Positions 8,121-15,930 of a stretch of 49,243 nucleotides of DNA are shown here, piece by piece; the first letter of the stretch is position 1; each line of letters starts with the position of its first letter. Source of the stretch: Pseudomonadota bacterium (lineage in GTDB: Bacteria; Myxococcota_A; UBA796; GCA-2862545); contig CANJMY010000020.1 of assembly GCA_947475315.1 (NCBI GenBank), forward strand, positions 1-49,243, given 5' to 3'. Under the pieces are notes generated by a model. It saw nothing but the letters and a program-made list of their open reading frames with translations, did not search any database and was not told where the DNA came from. The position numbers were made by a program, and so were the translations under genes.

Positions 8121-9419
8121 CTAGGCGGACATCGCCGCGGACATCTGCGCCGAATCGCTCATGCCGTCCGACACGCGCGCGATGCGGGCGCCGACGCCGC
8201 GCAGCTTGGCGACCAGATCCTCGTAGCCGCGATCCAGGTGGTAGATGCGGTGGATTTCGGTGACGCCCTGCGCCGCCAAGCCCGCCAGCACCAGCGCCGC
8301 CGACGCGCGCAGGTCGCTCGCCATCACAGGGCTGCCGGTCATGCGCGTCTGGCCGTGCACGGTCGCCGCGTTGCCGCTGGTCTCGATGCGCGCGCCCATG
8401 CGCAGCAGCTCGGCCGCGTGCAGGAAGCGGTTCTCGAAGATGTTCTCGTGGATGGTCGACGTGCCGTCGGCGAGCGCCGCCACCACCATGAGCTGCGCCT
8501 GCATGTCGGTCGGAAAGCCGGGGAAGGGCTCCGTGCGCAGGCGGAAGGACCTGAGGCGCTCCGGGCCCTTCACGCGGATGGTCGTCGGCGTGGTGGTGAC
8601 GGTGCAGCCGGCCTCGGTCAGCTTGGCGAGCACGGCCTGGAGCATGCTCGGGTCGGTGTGCGTGACCTCGATGTCACCGCCGGTGAGGGCCGCCGCGCAC
8701 AGGAAGGTGCCGGTCTCGATGCGATCCGGGCAGACCGCGTACGGACGGGCGCCGGGCGAAAGGCTGGGCACGCCGTGCACGACGATGTCCGAGCTGCCGA
8801 GGCCCTCGATCTTGGCGCCGAGCGTGATCAGGAAGCGACCCAGATCGACGATCTCGGGCTCACGGGCCGCGTTGTGGATGACCGACGTGCCGTCCGCCAG
8901 CACCGCCGCCATCAGGATGTTCTCGGTGCCCGTGACGGTCGGCATGTCGAGCTGGATCTCAGCGCCGCGCAGCTGGCCGCAGCGGCCGTGGATGGTGCCG
9001 TTCTCCAGGTTGAAGGTGGCGCCGAGCGCCTCCAGGCCCTTGAGGTGCTGGTCGATCGGACGCACGCCGATGGCGCAGCCGCCCGGCAGCGACACCTTGG
9101 CCTCGCCGTGGCGCGCCAGCAGCGGACCCAGCACGAGCACGCTCGCGCGCATCTTGCGGACCACGTCGTACGGCGCCTCGTGGTAGGCGATGCGGCTGGT
9201 GTCCAGGCGGATGGGGTCGCCTTCCAGCGACGGACAGCCGATGCGGCCCAGCAGCGACAGCGACGAGTCCACATCGGCCAGCTTGGGCACGTTGGTCAGG
9301 CGGTGCTCGCCCGGCGCCAGCAGCGTGGCCATCAGGATGGGAAGTGCGGCGTTCTTGGCGCCAGACGCGCGGACGGTGCCGTGCAGGGGGTGGCCACCGT
9401 CGATGATCAGCTTTTCCAT
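8121..9419 (-). CDS. murA: UDP-N-acetylglucosamine 1-carboxyvinyltransferase
   Basis: MurA transfers enolpyruvate from phosphoenolpyruvate to UDP-GlcNAc, the first committed step of peptidoglycan synthesis, in the cytoplasm. The 432-residue protein aligns at family length. GAKNAALP places Lys22 and Asn23 where the E. coli enzyme has them, and LPGGCAIGVRP puts the catalytic, fosfomycin-reactive cysteine at 115. Further landmarks are RIETGTFL and PGFPTDMQAQ. The start at 9419 gives MEKLIIDGG, the usual N-terminus. A short Ala/Met-rich tail (SAQMSAAMSA) extends the C-terminus. Upstream, trmJ ends 102 bases away on the same strand; downstream lies the divergently unrelated RCC1-like gene start after 63 bases. 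Confidence 0.97.
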   Translation of the reverse strand: MEKLIIDGGHPLHGTVRASGAKNAALPILMATLLAPGEHRLTNVPKLADVDSSLSLLGRIGCPSLEGDPIRLDTSRIAYHEAPYDVVRKMRASVLVLGPLLARHGEAKVSLPGGCAIGVRPIDQHLKGLEALGATFNLENGTIHGRCGQLRGAEIQLDMPTVTGTENILMAAVLADGTSVIHNAAREPEIVDLGRFLITLGAKIEGLGSSDIVVHGVPSLSPGARPYAVCPDRIETGTFLCAAALTGGDIEVTHTDPSMLQAVLAKLTEAGCTVTTTPTTIRVKGPERLRSFRLRTEPFPGFPTDMQAQLMVVAALADGTSTIHENIFENRFLHAAELLRMGARIETSGNAATVHGQTRMTGSPVMASDLRASAALVLAGLAAQGVTEIHRIYHLDRGYEDLVAKLRGVGARIARVSDGMSDSAQMSAAMSA

Positions 9420-9521
9420 GTTCGCCCCGGAATGGCGCGGCTCATAGCGCAGGCGGAGGCGGGGAACCATGCGGCTGTCGCGCCTGGGTGTCCGCGGGAC
9501 GACGAACGGACGTGGCGGGCG

Positions 9522-10364
9522 CTACGAACCCGACTTCTTCGTCCAATCCTCACCCGGATGATCCAGCGCAAACTGCACCCGCGCCACCATCCCGCGCAGC
9601 GTGTGCACGTTCTTGCGCGCCACCCGACCGTGCTGCAACGCGCCGCGCAGCGTCATCGTGACCTTCTCGGGCGTGTGCGAGCGCGTGTAGCCGATGCGCT
9701 CCAGCAGGCTCAGGATCTCGGCGACCGCGGGCTCGAGCTCCGTCACGGTCGCGATCGCGTCGTCGGACTTGGGCGTCTGTAGGGCTGCGGTCTGCTTGGT
9801 GCCCTTGAGCCCGCCCAGCGTGCGGCCGGTGGCGACCATGCCGCGGCGGCGGGCGGCCTGGAACAGGTCGTGGCCGATGAGCAGGGCGGCCTGGCCCAGG
9901 TTGAGGCTGGCGTGCTCGTCGGTGGCGATGCGCAGCAGGCTCTCGCAGCGGTGGACCTCGTCGCGCGTGAGGCCGGTGTCCTCACGGCCGAACAGGATCG
10001 CCGTGACCATGCCGGGCTCGTCGTCCAGGAGCTGCTCGGCGAGGGCGTCGGGCTCGATCACCGGCTGGCCGTCGCGGCGGTGGCGGGCGGTGCTGGCGAC
10101 CACGCGGTGTACGCCCTCGAGCGCCTCGTCCAAGGTGGCGACGATGCGCATGCCGTCGATCAGGTCGACCGCGCCCTTGGCCATCCAGCGGGCGCGCTGC
10201 GGGTCAAAGGACGGGGACGGGTCGGCGATGATCAGCCGCTCCAGGCCCATGTTGCGCATGGCGCGCGCGACGGCGCCGACGTTGGCGGACGTCTGGGGCG
10301 ACACCAGCACAAACACCACGTCCTGGGCGAGCCGGGCGCGGTGGATCTCAGGGTCAGTGGACAC
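9522..10364 (-). CDS. trmJ: TrmJ/TrmH-family (SPOUT) RNA 2'-O-methyltransferase
   Basis: A 280-residue SPOUT methyltransferase, most like TrmJ, which methylates the 2'-OH of position 32 in tRNA anticodon loops using S-adenosylmethionine. Three family motifs are visible: SANVGAVARAMRNMG near the N-terminus, LFGREDTGLT, and ATDEHASLNLGQAALL, the last two forming the trefoil-knot cofactor site. A C-terminal helical extension (about residues 185-280) is typical of TrmJ and includes TRSHTPEKVTMTLRGAL. The start is GTG at 10364; no strong ribosome site is seen. It lies 17 bases after the Hsp70 gene on the same strand, so the two probably share a transcript. A related rRNA methyltransferase role cannot be excluded. 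Confidence 0.88.
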   Translation of the reverse strand: MSTDPEIHRARLAQDVVFVLVSPQTSANVGAVARAMRNMGLERLIIADPSPSFDPQRARWMAKGAVDLIDGMRIVATLDEALEGVHRVVASTARHRRDGQPVIEPDALAEQLLDDEPGMVTAILFGREDTGLTRDEVHRCESLLRIATDEHASLNLGQAALLIGHDLFQAARRRGMVATGRTLGGLKGTKQTAALQTPKSDDAIATVTELEPAVAEILSLLERIGYTRSHTPEKVTMTLRGALQHGRVARKNVHTLRGMVARVQFALDHPGEDWTKKSGS

Positions 10365-10381
10365 GGGACCCCTGGCGCGCG

Positions 10382-12307
10382 CTACCGCTTCTTGGGCTTG
10401 GACTTGGGCGCGGCCTTGGAGGCGCCGCCGAACAGGCCCTTGAACCAGCCCACGATACCCTTGGCCTTGTCGTCGGCTTCATCCGCCTCAGGCGTGGGGC
10501 GGCGCCCCTGGCTGCGGAGCGAGTCGATGCCGGTGCGCTCGGGCTGGACCTCTTCCTTGGGCATCTCAAAGCGGGGCGTCTCAGGACGGCGCGGCTCGGA
10601 CCGACGGTCCGACTTACGGACGGGCTCTGCCGGGGCGACGACATCGACCGGCTCCAGGTCTAGCTCGGCGAGGGGAGCGCCGTCGTCGTCCGGGGCGATG
10701 GAGGCGAGCGGCATGTCGAGCGCTGCCGGGCCGGCGGACTTGCCCGAGGACTTGCCCTTGGTCTTGGCCTTGGCCTTCTTCTTGGGGCGGTCCGACTCCT
10801 GGTCGAGCTTGATCTTGGACTGGACGACCTCGCCGGTGTCCTCGTCGCGCGCGGACAGGTTGAGGATGCCCTCGGAGTCGATGTGGAAGTCGACCAGCAG
10901 CCGTACGTCGCCCTTGGGGCCCTTGCGCAGGCCGTAGAACACGAACGACCCGAGCATCTCGTTGTCGTCGACCTTGTTCGACTCGCCCTGGTACAGGCGA
11001 AGCACCAGCGTCTTCTGGTCTTCCTTACTGGTCTTCAGGCGGCGCTGGCGGCGCGCGGGGAGCGGCAGGTTGCGCTCGAACAGCACCGACATGAAGCCGT
11101 CAGGCTTGGCGATGCCGATGGGCATCGGGAGGACGTCGAACAGCGTGACGTCGCGCGGGCCGGACTTGGCCGACAGCGACTTGGCCATGATGGCGGCGCC
11201 CATGGCGACGGCTTCGTCGGGGTGCACACCCTGGGAGGGCGGACGACCGAGGAAGCCCTCGAGCTGGGCGCGGACCATGGGCATCTTGGACTGGCCGCCG
11301 ACCAGCAGCAGCTCATCGATCTGGTGGCGGTCGGTGCCAGCCTCCTGGAAGATGCGCTCCACGGTCTGGACGCTGCGGATGACCAGGTCACCCGTGAGCT
11401 CTTCCAGCTTCTCGCGCGTCATCTCCATGTGGAGGTCGAGCATGTGGCCGTCATCGCTCTTGGCGATGTTGTCCACATGCATGACGTACGAGTCGTCCCT
11501 GGACAGCCGGATCTTGGCGTTCTCGGCTGCGTCGCGCAGGCGCGTGATGGCCGTGCGGTCGTAGGAGAGGTCGACGTCGTGCTGGACCAGGAATTCCTTC
11601 AAGACCCACTGCATGACGCGATCGTCGAAGTCCACGCCGCCGAGGAACGTGTCGCCGCCGGTGGCCACGACCTCGAACACCTTGTCCTTGATGTCGATGA
11701 TCGAGATGTCGAACGTACCGCCGCCAAGGTCGTAGATGGCGACGCGCTGGTCGAGCGTGCGGCCCAGGCCGTAGGCCAACGCCGCGGCGGTGGGCTCGTT
11801 GAGGACGCGCAGGACCTGCAGGCCGGCGAGCTTGCCCGCGGCGCGGACGGCCTGGCGCTGGCGGTCGTTGAAGTAGGCCGGGACGGTGATGACGGCCTGA
11901 TCGACCTCTTCACCCAGCACGGCCTCCGCGTTGTCGCGGACGCGGGTGAGGATGGCGGCGGAGATCTGCTCGAGGGTCAGGACCTGGTCCGCGACCTTGA
12001 TCAGGACCTCGGAGTCTTCACCTTCGAGCAGCTCGTAGGTGAAGATCTGCTGCATGCGCTCGACGGCCTTGGACGCGAACGACCGGCCGATCAGGCGCTT
12101 GGAGGCGGCGATCGTGTTGAGCGGGTTGAGCGCGGCCTGCTCGCGTGCTTCTTCGCCGATCAGACGGTTGCCCGTCTTGTCGATCGCGAAGACTGAAGGG
12201 ATGGTCTTGGCGCCGTTCGGGTACGTCAGGACCCGCGGCACACCATCTTCGACGACCGCGGCACACGAGTTCGTGGTCCCGAGGTCGATGCCGATCGCAC
12301 GTCCCAT
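10382..12307 (-). CDS. Hsp70 (DnaK-like) chaperone with lid replaced by a disordered tail
   Basis: A 641-residue Hsp70. The ATPase domain is complete: GIDLGTTNSC (phosphate 1), YDLGGGTFDISI (phosphate 2) and LVGGQSKMP (adenosine site). The linker reads RDVTLFDVLP and a beta-sandwich substrate domain follows, ending near residue 506 (QSKIKLDQ). In DnaK a helical lid of about 100 residues comes next. Here the last 135 residues are Lys/Pro/Glu-rich and look disordered, ending in GIVGWFKGLFGG, a short amphipathic or membrane-seeking helix, and a basic KSKPKKR tail. The EEV-type C-terminus is absent. It is therefore probably a specialised paralogue rather than the housekeeping dnaK. No grpE is nearby; a dnaJ lies 5.5 kb upstream in another operon. 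The start at 12307 gives MGRAIGIDLG. Confidence 0.93.
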   Translation of the reverse strand: MGRAIGIDLGTTNSCAAVVEDGVPRVLTYPNGAKTIPSVFAIDKTGNRLIGEEAREQAALNPLNTIAASKRLIGRSFASKAVERMQQIFTYELLEGEDSEVLIKVADQVLTLEQISAAILTRVRDNAEAVLGEEVDQAVITVPAYFNDRQRQAVRAAGKLAGLQVLRVLNEPTAAALAYGLGRTLDQRVAIYDLGGGTFDISIIDIKDKVFEVVATGGDTFLGGVDFDDRVMQWVLKEFLVQHDVDLSYDRTAITRLRDAAENAKIRLSRDDSYVMHVDNIAKSDDGHMLDLHMEMTREKLEELTGDLVIRSVQTVERIFQEAGTDRHQIDELLLVGGQSKMPMVRAQLEGFLGRPPSQGVHPDEAVAMGAAIMAKSLSAKSGPRDVTLFDVLPMPIGIAKPDGFMSVLFERNLPLPARRQRRLKTSKEDQKTLVLRLYQGESNKVDDNEMLGSFVFYGLRKGPKGDVRLLVDFHIDSEGILNLSARDEDTGEVVQSKIKLDQESDRPKKKAKAKTKGKSSGKSAGPAALDMPLASIAPDDDGAPLAELDLEPVDVVAPAEPVRKSDRRSEPRRPETPRFEMPKEEVQPERTGIDSLRSQGRRPTPEADEADDKAKGIVGWFKGLFGGASKAAPKSKPKKR

Positions 12308-12380
12308 TCGTCTCGCTCGGTTCGGAAGGGTGGACAGCGCGTGGGTGGAAGAGACCCCGAGACGCCATGACAGACGGTAT

Positions 12381-12409
12381 CGCATAGCACATCGGCGCAA
12401 CGCGTCCAA
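12381..12409 (-). promoter_or_regulatory. Likely promoter of the Hsp70 gene
   Basis: On the minus strand TTGGAC (12409-12404), 17 bases, then TATGCG (12386-12381), about 75 bases upstream of the start codon. The -35 box overlaps one arm of an inverted repeat. No CIRCE element or sigma-32 consensus was seen. Confidence 0.4.
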
Positions 12410-12427
12410 GGGGTGTGTCTACCCCTT
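12408..12427. repeat. Perfect 7-bp inverted repeat between CorC stop and Hsp70 promoter
   Basis: AAGGGGT (12408-12414) and ACCCCTT (12421-12427) flank a six-base loop, starting three bases after the stop codon of the minus-strand gene at 12430. It could form a transcription-stopping hairpin, although the minus strand lacks a T-run (the plus strand has TTGTTT). Because it abuts the -35 box of the Hsp70 promoter it could also be an operator. Confidence 0.5.
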
Positions 12428-12429
12428 GT

Positions 12430-13674
12430 TTACGAATCCGCGGCGGCCTCTGGGGGGCGTACTCGCAGGACACAGCGTTGGATGCGGCGTTCATCGGCGC
12501 CGGTGATGTCGATCGTGCCGTTTGGTGCGGCCACGACCTCGCCCACGGGCGGGATGCGGCCCAGCGTCTGCAGCACCCAGCCGGCCACGGTCACGTAGTC
12601 GCCGTCCGGCAAGTCCAGGCCGGTGCGGTCGCGGACCACGTCCACCGCCACGTCGCCCGCGACCTCCCAGACGCCGTCCGACAGCGCGATCACGTCGGGC
12701 TCGACGGTGTCGCGCTCGTCCTCGATGTCGCCGACCAGCTCTTCGAGCATGTCCTCCAGGGTGACGATGCCGACACAGCCTCCGTACTCGTCGACCACCA
12801 CGGCAAAGTGCTCGCCTTGGGCGCGCATCTCTGTCAGCAATTCCACGGCGCGCTTGCTGCCCGGCACGTAGCGGACCGGGCGGACCCAGGTGGCGATGGG
12901 GGCGGAGTCGTCGGTCAGGTAGAGCAGATCGGCGACGTGCACGATGCCGACGAGGTGATCGATGCGGCGGTGGTAGACCGGCAGCCGCGAGTGCTGCTCG
13001 TCGAGCGCGATGCGGGCGGCGTGGCCGACCGTGGTGTTGCGTGGCACGGCGACGACGTGGACGAGGCTCGTCATGCAGTCGGCGACCGACGCGCCCGACA
13101 GCGAGAGCACGCCGCGGATCAGCTCGCGCTCCTCGGGGAGGAAGGGCGAGGCCTGCGGCGCGTCGAGCAGGTCGAGGATCTCCTGGCGGGTCAGGTAGCC
13201 CTCGCCGCCGCTGCCGAGCCGCTTGGAGAGCGTGCGGTTCCAGGCGCGGACCACGGCCAGGAGGGGTGCTGCGAGCGAGCGGAAAATATGCAAGGGCCGC
13301 GCGACGGCGGGGGCGACCGCGTCGGCGTGCCAGCCCATCACGGTCTTGGGGAGCGCCTCGCCGAACACCAGCGCGATCGGGGCAAACACGGCCGTGACCG
13401 CCCAGCCGTCCTCGATCCCCCAGGTGGCGAGGATGCCGGCGCACAGGCTGGCGCCGCTGACCACGCACAGGTTGGTGCCGATCAAGCAGGTGGCGAGCAG
13501 GGTGGACTCGTCGGAGAGCAGGTCCAGCGCGCGCTCGGCGCGGACGTCGCCGTCGTCCGCCGCCACCTGGAGGCGGTTGCGGTTGGCGTGGACCATCGCC
13601 ATCTCGCTGCCCGAGAAGAAGGCCTGGATCCCGACACACATCGCCAGGAGCCCGAACGCGACGAGCGGCGTCAT
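12430..13674 (-). CDS. CNNM/CorC-family transporter with CBS pair (second of tandem)
   Basis: A 414-residue membrane protein of the HlyC/CorC (UPF0053, CNNM-like) family, which in characterised members moves Mg2+ or related divalent cations. In order: an N-terminal DUF21 membrane domain (residues about 1-180, with FFSGSEMAMV near the start and GEALPKTV), a CBS-domain pair (about 195-315, VVDEYGGCVGIVTLEDMLEE), and a C-terminal CorC/HlyC domain (about 330-410, LPDGDYVTVAGWVL). It overlaps the stop of its upstream paralogue by four bases, and the two may form a heteromer. It is the last gene of the long minus-strand run; an inverted repeat follows its stop codon. Confidence 0.93.
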   Translation of the reverse strand: MTPLVAFGLLAMCVGIQAFFSGSEMAMVHANRNRLQVAADDGDVRAERALDLLSDESTLLATCLIGTNLCVVSGASLCAGILATWGIEDGWAVTAVFAPIALVFGEALPKTVMGWHADAVAPAVARPLHIFRSLAAPLLAVVRAWNRTLSKRLGSGGEGYLTRQEILDLLDAPQASPFLPEERELIRGVLSLSGASVADCMTSLVHVVAVPRNTTVGHAARIALDEQHSRLPVYHRRIDHLVGIVHVADLLYLTDDSAPIATWVRPVRYVPGSKRAVELLTEMRAQGEHFAVVVDEYGGCVGIVTLEDMLEELVGDIEDERDTVEPDVIALSDGVWEVAGDVAVDVVRDRTGLDLPDGDYVTVAGWVLQTLGRIPPVGEVVAAPNGTIDITGADERRIQRCVLRVRPPEAAADS

Positions 13675-14981
13675 GCGTTCACCTCGTCCGCGTCGTCCAC
13701 GGTGATGGGGCGGATGTGCAGGTGGGTGGCCCGGCGGCCTTCGGTGGCGGCGACGGTGAAGCGGTGGCCGCCCTCGTCGACCACGTCGCCCACCTCGGGG
13801 ATGCGGCCGAGCACGTGGAACACGAACCCGCCGACCGTGTGGTACTCGCCGTCGGGCAGGGTGATGCCGGTCTCCTCGTTGAGGTCCTCCAGGTCCACCG
13901 ACGCGCGCACGTGCAGCACGTCGCCGACCTTGACGATGTCCTCTTCCTCGCTGCCGTCGTCGAGCTCGTCGCCGATCTCGCCGACCAGCTGGATGATCAG
14001 GTCGTCTAGGCTGACCAGGCCCATCAGCGTGCCGTGCTCGTCCACCGCGAACGCGATGTGGATGCGGCGCTTGAGCATCTCGCGCATCATGTCGTGCGCG
14101 GGCTTGGTGGCGGGCACAAAGGACGGCTCGATCAGGATGGCGCGCAGCTCTTCGGGCTTGGTGAAGGGCTTGCGGCGGAACTTGAGCAGGTCCTTGACCA
14201 GCAAGACGCCGACGATGTCGTCGGGGGAGGCGTCGTAGATCGGCACGCGGCTGAAGCGGGCCTCCTGGCAGGCGGCCAGCAGCGCCGACCACGACACGTC
14301 CGCGGGCAGCGAGAAGATGTCGGGCGCGGGGGTCATCAGGCGCGACACGGCCATGTCGTCCAGGTCGAACACCGCCTCGATCAGCTCACGCTCGCCTTCG
14401 TCCACCGCGCCGCCGACCGCGCTGCGCTCGACGATCGCCATGAATTCCTGCTCGGCCATGCCGAGCTGCGCGTGGGTTCCGTGCACGCCAAAGGCCCGTG
14501 CCAGCAGGGTTACTAGCCCGCCGATCAGGAAGCGGGGCGGCGAGAGCACCACCCACACCACGCTGAACGGCCAGATCGCGAAGTCCACCCAGGCACGGTT
14601 GAAGCGCCAGGCGATCACCTTGGGCGTGATCTCGGAGAACAGCAGCAGCGACGGCGTCACCAGCACGACGGTCAGCCACGGCTGCCCCGGCGCGATGGAC
14701 GCAAACAGCCCCGCCGCCGTGACCGAGATGGCCACGTTGACCGTCTCGTTGACCATCAGGATGGTGGTGATCAGCGCGGTGCGGCGCTCCAGGATCGCGT
14801 GGATCAGCCGGTGCGTGCGCGTCTCGCCCTCGGCGATGCGTCGGCGGTCAATCTCCTGGAGCGAGAAGAAAGCGGTCTCCGTGCCGGAGAACATGAAGGA
14901 CAGGCTGAAAAGCCCGACGAACAGCGCCGCCATGGTGAGCGGGTCGTGGTGACCGCCGACGGCCGCGCCCATGGCGATCAC
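13671..14981 (-). CDS. CNNM/CorC-family transporter with CBS pair (first of tandem)
   Basis: A 436-residue paralogue of the next gene with the same layout: a DUF21 membrane domain (MFSGTETAFFSLQEID near residue 33, EITPKVIAWR), a CBS pair (VPIYDASPDDIVGVL, VDEHGTLMGLVSLDDLI) and a C-terminal CorC/HlyC domain (LPDGEYHTVGGFVF). Family members mediate divalent cation movement or sensing at the inner membrane. The ATG at 14981 overlaps the thiL stop by four bases and its own stop overlaps the second transporter gene by four, so all three are translationally coupled. A second ATG three codons in is an equally good start. Confidence 0.93.
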   Translation of the reverse strand: MIAMGAAVGGHHDPLTMAALFVGLFSLSFMFSGTETAFFSLQEIDRRRIAEGETRTHRLIHAILERRTALITTILMVNETVNVAISVTAAGLFASIAPGQPWLTVVLVTPSLLLFSEITPKVIAWRFNRAWVDFAIWPFSVVWVVLSPPRFLIGGLVTLLARAFGVHGTHAQLGMAEQEFMAIVERSAVGGAVDEGERELIEAVFDLDDMAVSRLMTPAPDIFSLPADVSWSALLAACQEARFSRVPIYDASPDDIVGVLLVKDLLKFRRKPFTKPEELRAILIEPSFVPATKPAHDMMREMLKRRIHIAFAVDEHGTLMGLVSLDDLIIQLVGEIGDELDDGSEEEDIVKVGDVLHVRASVDLEDLNEETGITLPDGEYHTVGGFVFHVLGRIPEVGDVVDEGGHRFTVAATEGRRATHLHIRPITVDDADEVNA

Positions 14982-15916
14982 GATCGGCCGCCAAAGTGTC
15001 GGAAGGACGCGCCCGGCCAGGCGCGGTCGGTCAGGCGCGCGGCGCCCGAGTCGTCACAGGCGCCGATCGGCGTGACCCAGACGTCAAACGCGTCCGCCAG
15101 CTCCCGCAGATCCTGCGCGCGGTCCGGCGGCGTCGTGAACAGCAGCTGGTATTCGTCGCCGCCCGACACGGCGTTCGCCCAGTGCTCGTCGGTCAGCAAT
15201 CGGTGGCGACCGACGCGGTCGGGGTCGATGACGCAGCCCACGCCGGACGCGGCGCACAGCCGGGGCAGGTCGCGCTCCAGGCCGTCCGACAGGTCCATGG
15301 CCGCGCCCACCCAGCCTGCGCGCGCCAGCGCCAGCGCGAAGTCGACAGGCGGATCCGGGCGGCGCAGCGCGTCGAGCGCCTCCTGCGGCGGATCGGACAG
15401 GCGCCATCCCAGGCTGGCGAGGCCGGGCGATCCAGTCACCCACACGATGTGCCCCGGCTTGGCGGCGCTGCGCAGCATGGGTGCGGCCACACACGGCCCG
15501 CCCAGCGTGAGCGACACCAGCTTGGGGCCTGGTGTGAACACGGTGTCCCCGCCGACCAGCGCCACGCCCCAGCGCTCGCAGGCGGCGGCGAGCCCGCGCG
15601 CGAAGTCGCTCACCCAGTCCAGGTCTTCGTCGGGCAGGGCCAGGGTGAGCAGCGCCCACGCGGGCTTGGCGCCCACGCTCGCCAGATCGCTCGCGGACAC
15701 CGCCAACGTCTTGAACCCGACGTCCTCGGCGTTGAGCCGGGCGTCCCAGTGCACGCCCTCGACCAGCGCGTCGACCGTGAGCGCGGTGCCGTCGGCGAGG
15801 ATGGCGGCGTCGTCGCCCGGGCCGACCATCACGTTCGCGCGGGCGCGCATCGGCGCGAGGAGCGTGGCGATCACGCGATCCTCGCCGTCAGCTGGAGAGC
15901 TTGCGCCAGGGGACAT
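14978..15916 (-). CDS. thiL: Thiamine-monophosphate kinase
   Basis: ThiL phosphorylates thiamine monophosphate to the active cofactor thiamine pyrophosphate with ATP, in the cytoplasm. The 312-residue protein has the ordered landmarks of the family: GPGDDAAIL (Mg-ATP binding), VEGVHWD, SASDLASVGAKP, VGGDTVF, AAMDLSDGLERDL and SGGDEYQLLFT. Its length matches the usual 310-330. It sits 14 bases after the LpoA-like gene and overlaps the first CorC gene by four bases. Its place among envelope genes has no obvious functional meaning and probably reflects operon growth. Confidence 0.95.
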   Translation of the reverse strand: MSPGASSPADGEDRVIATLLAPMRARANVMVGPGDDAAILADGTALTVDALVEGVHWDARLNAEDVGFKTLAVSASDLASVGAKPAWALLTLALPDEDLDWVSDFARGLAAACERWGVALVGGDTVFTPGPKLVSLTLGGPCVAAPMLRSAAKPGHIVWVTGSPGLASLGWRLSDPPQEALDALRRPDPPVDFALALARAGWVGAAMDLSDGLERDLPRLCAASGVGCVIDPDRVGRHRLLTDEHWANAVSGGDEYQLLFTTPPDRAQDLRELADAFDVWVTPIGACDDSGAARLTDRAWPGASFRHFGGRS

Positions 15917-15930
15917 GAGGATGGGGTGGG

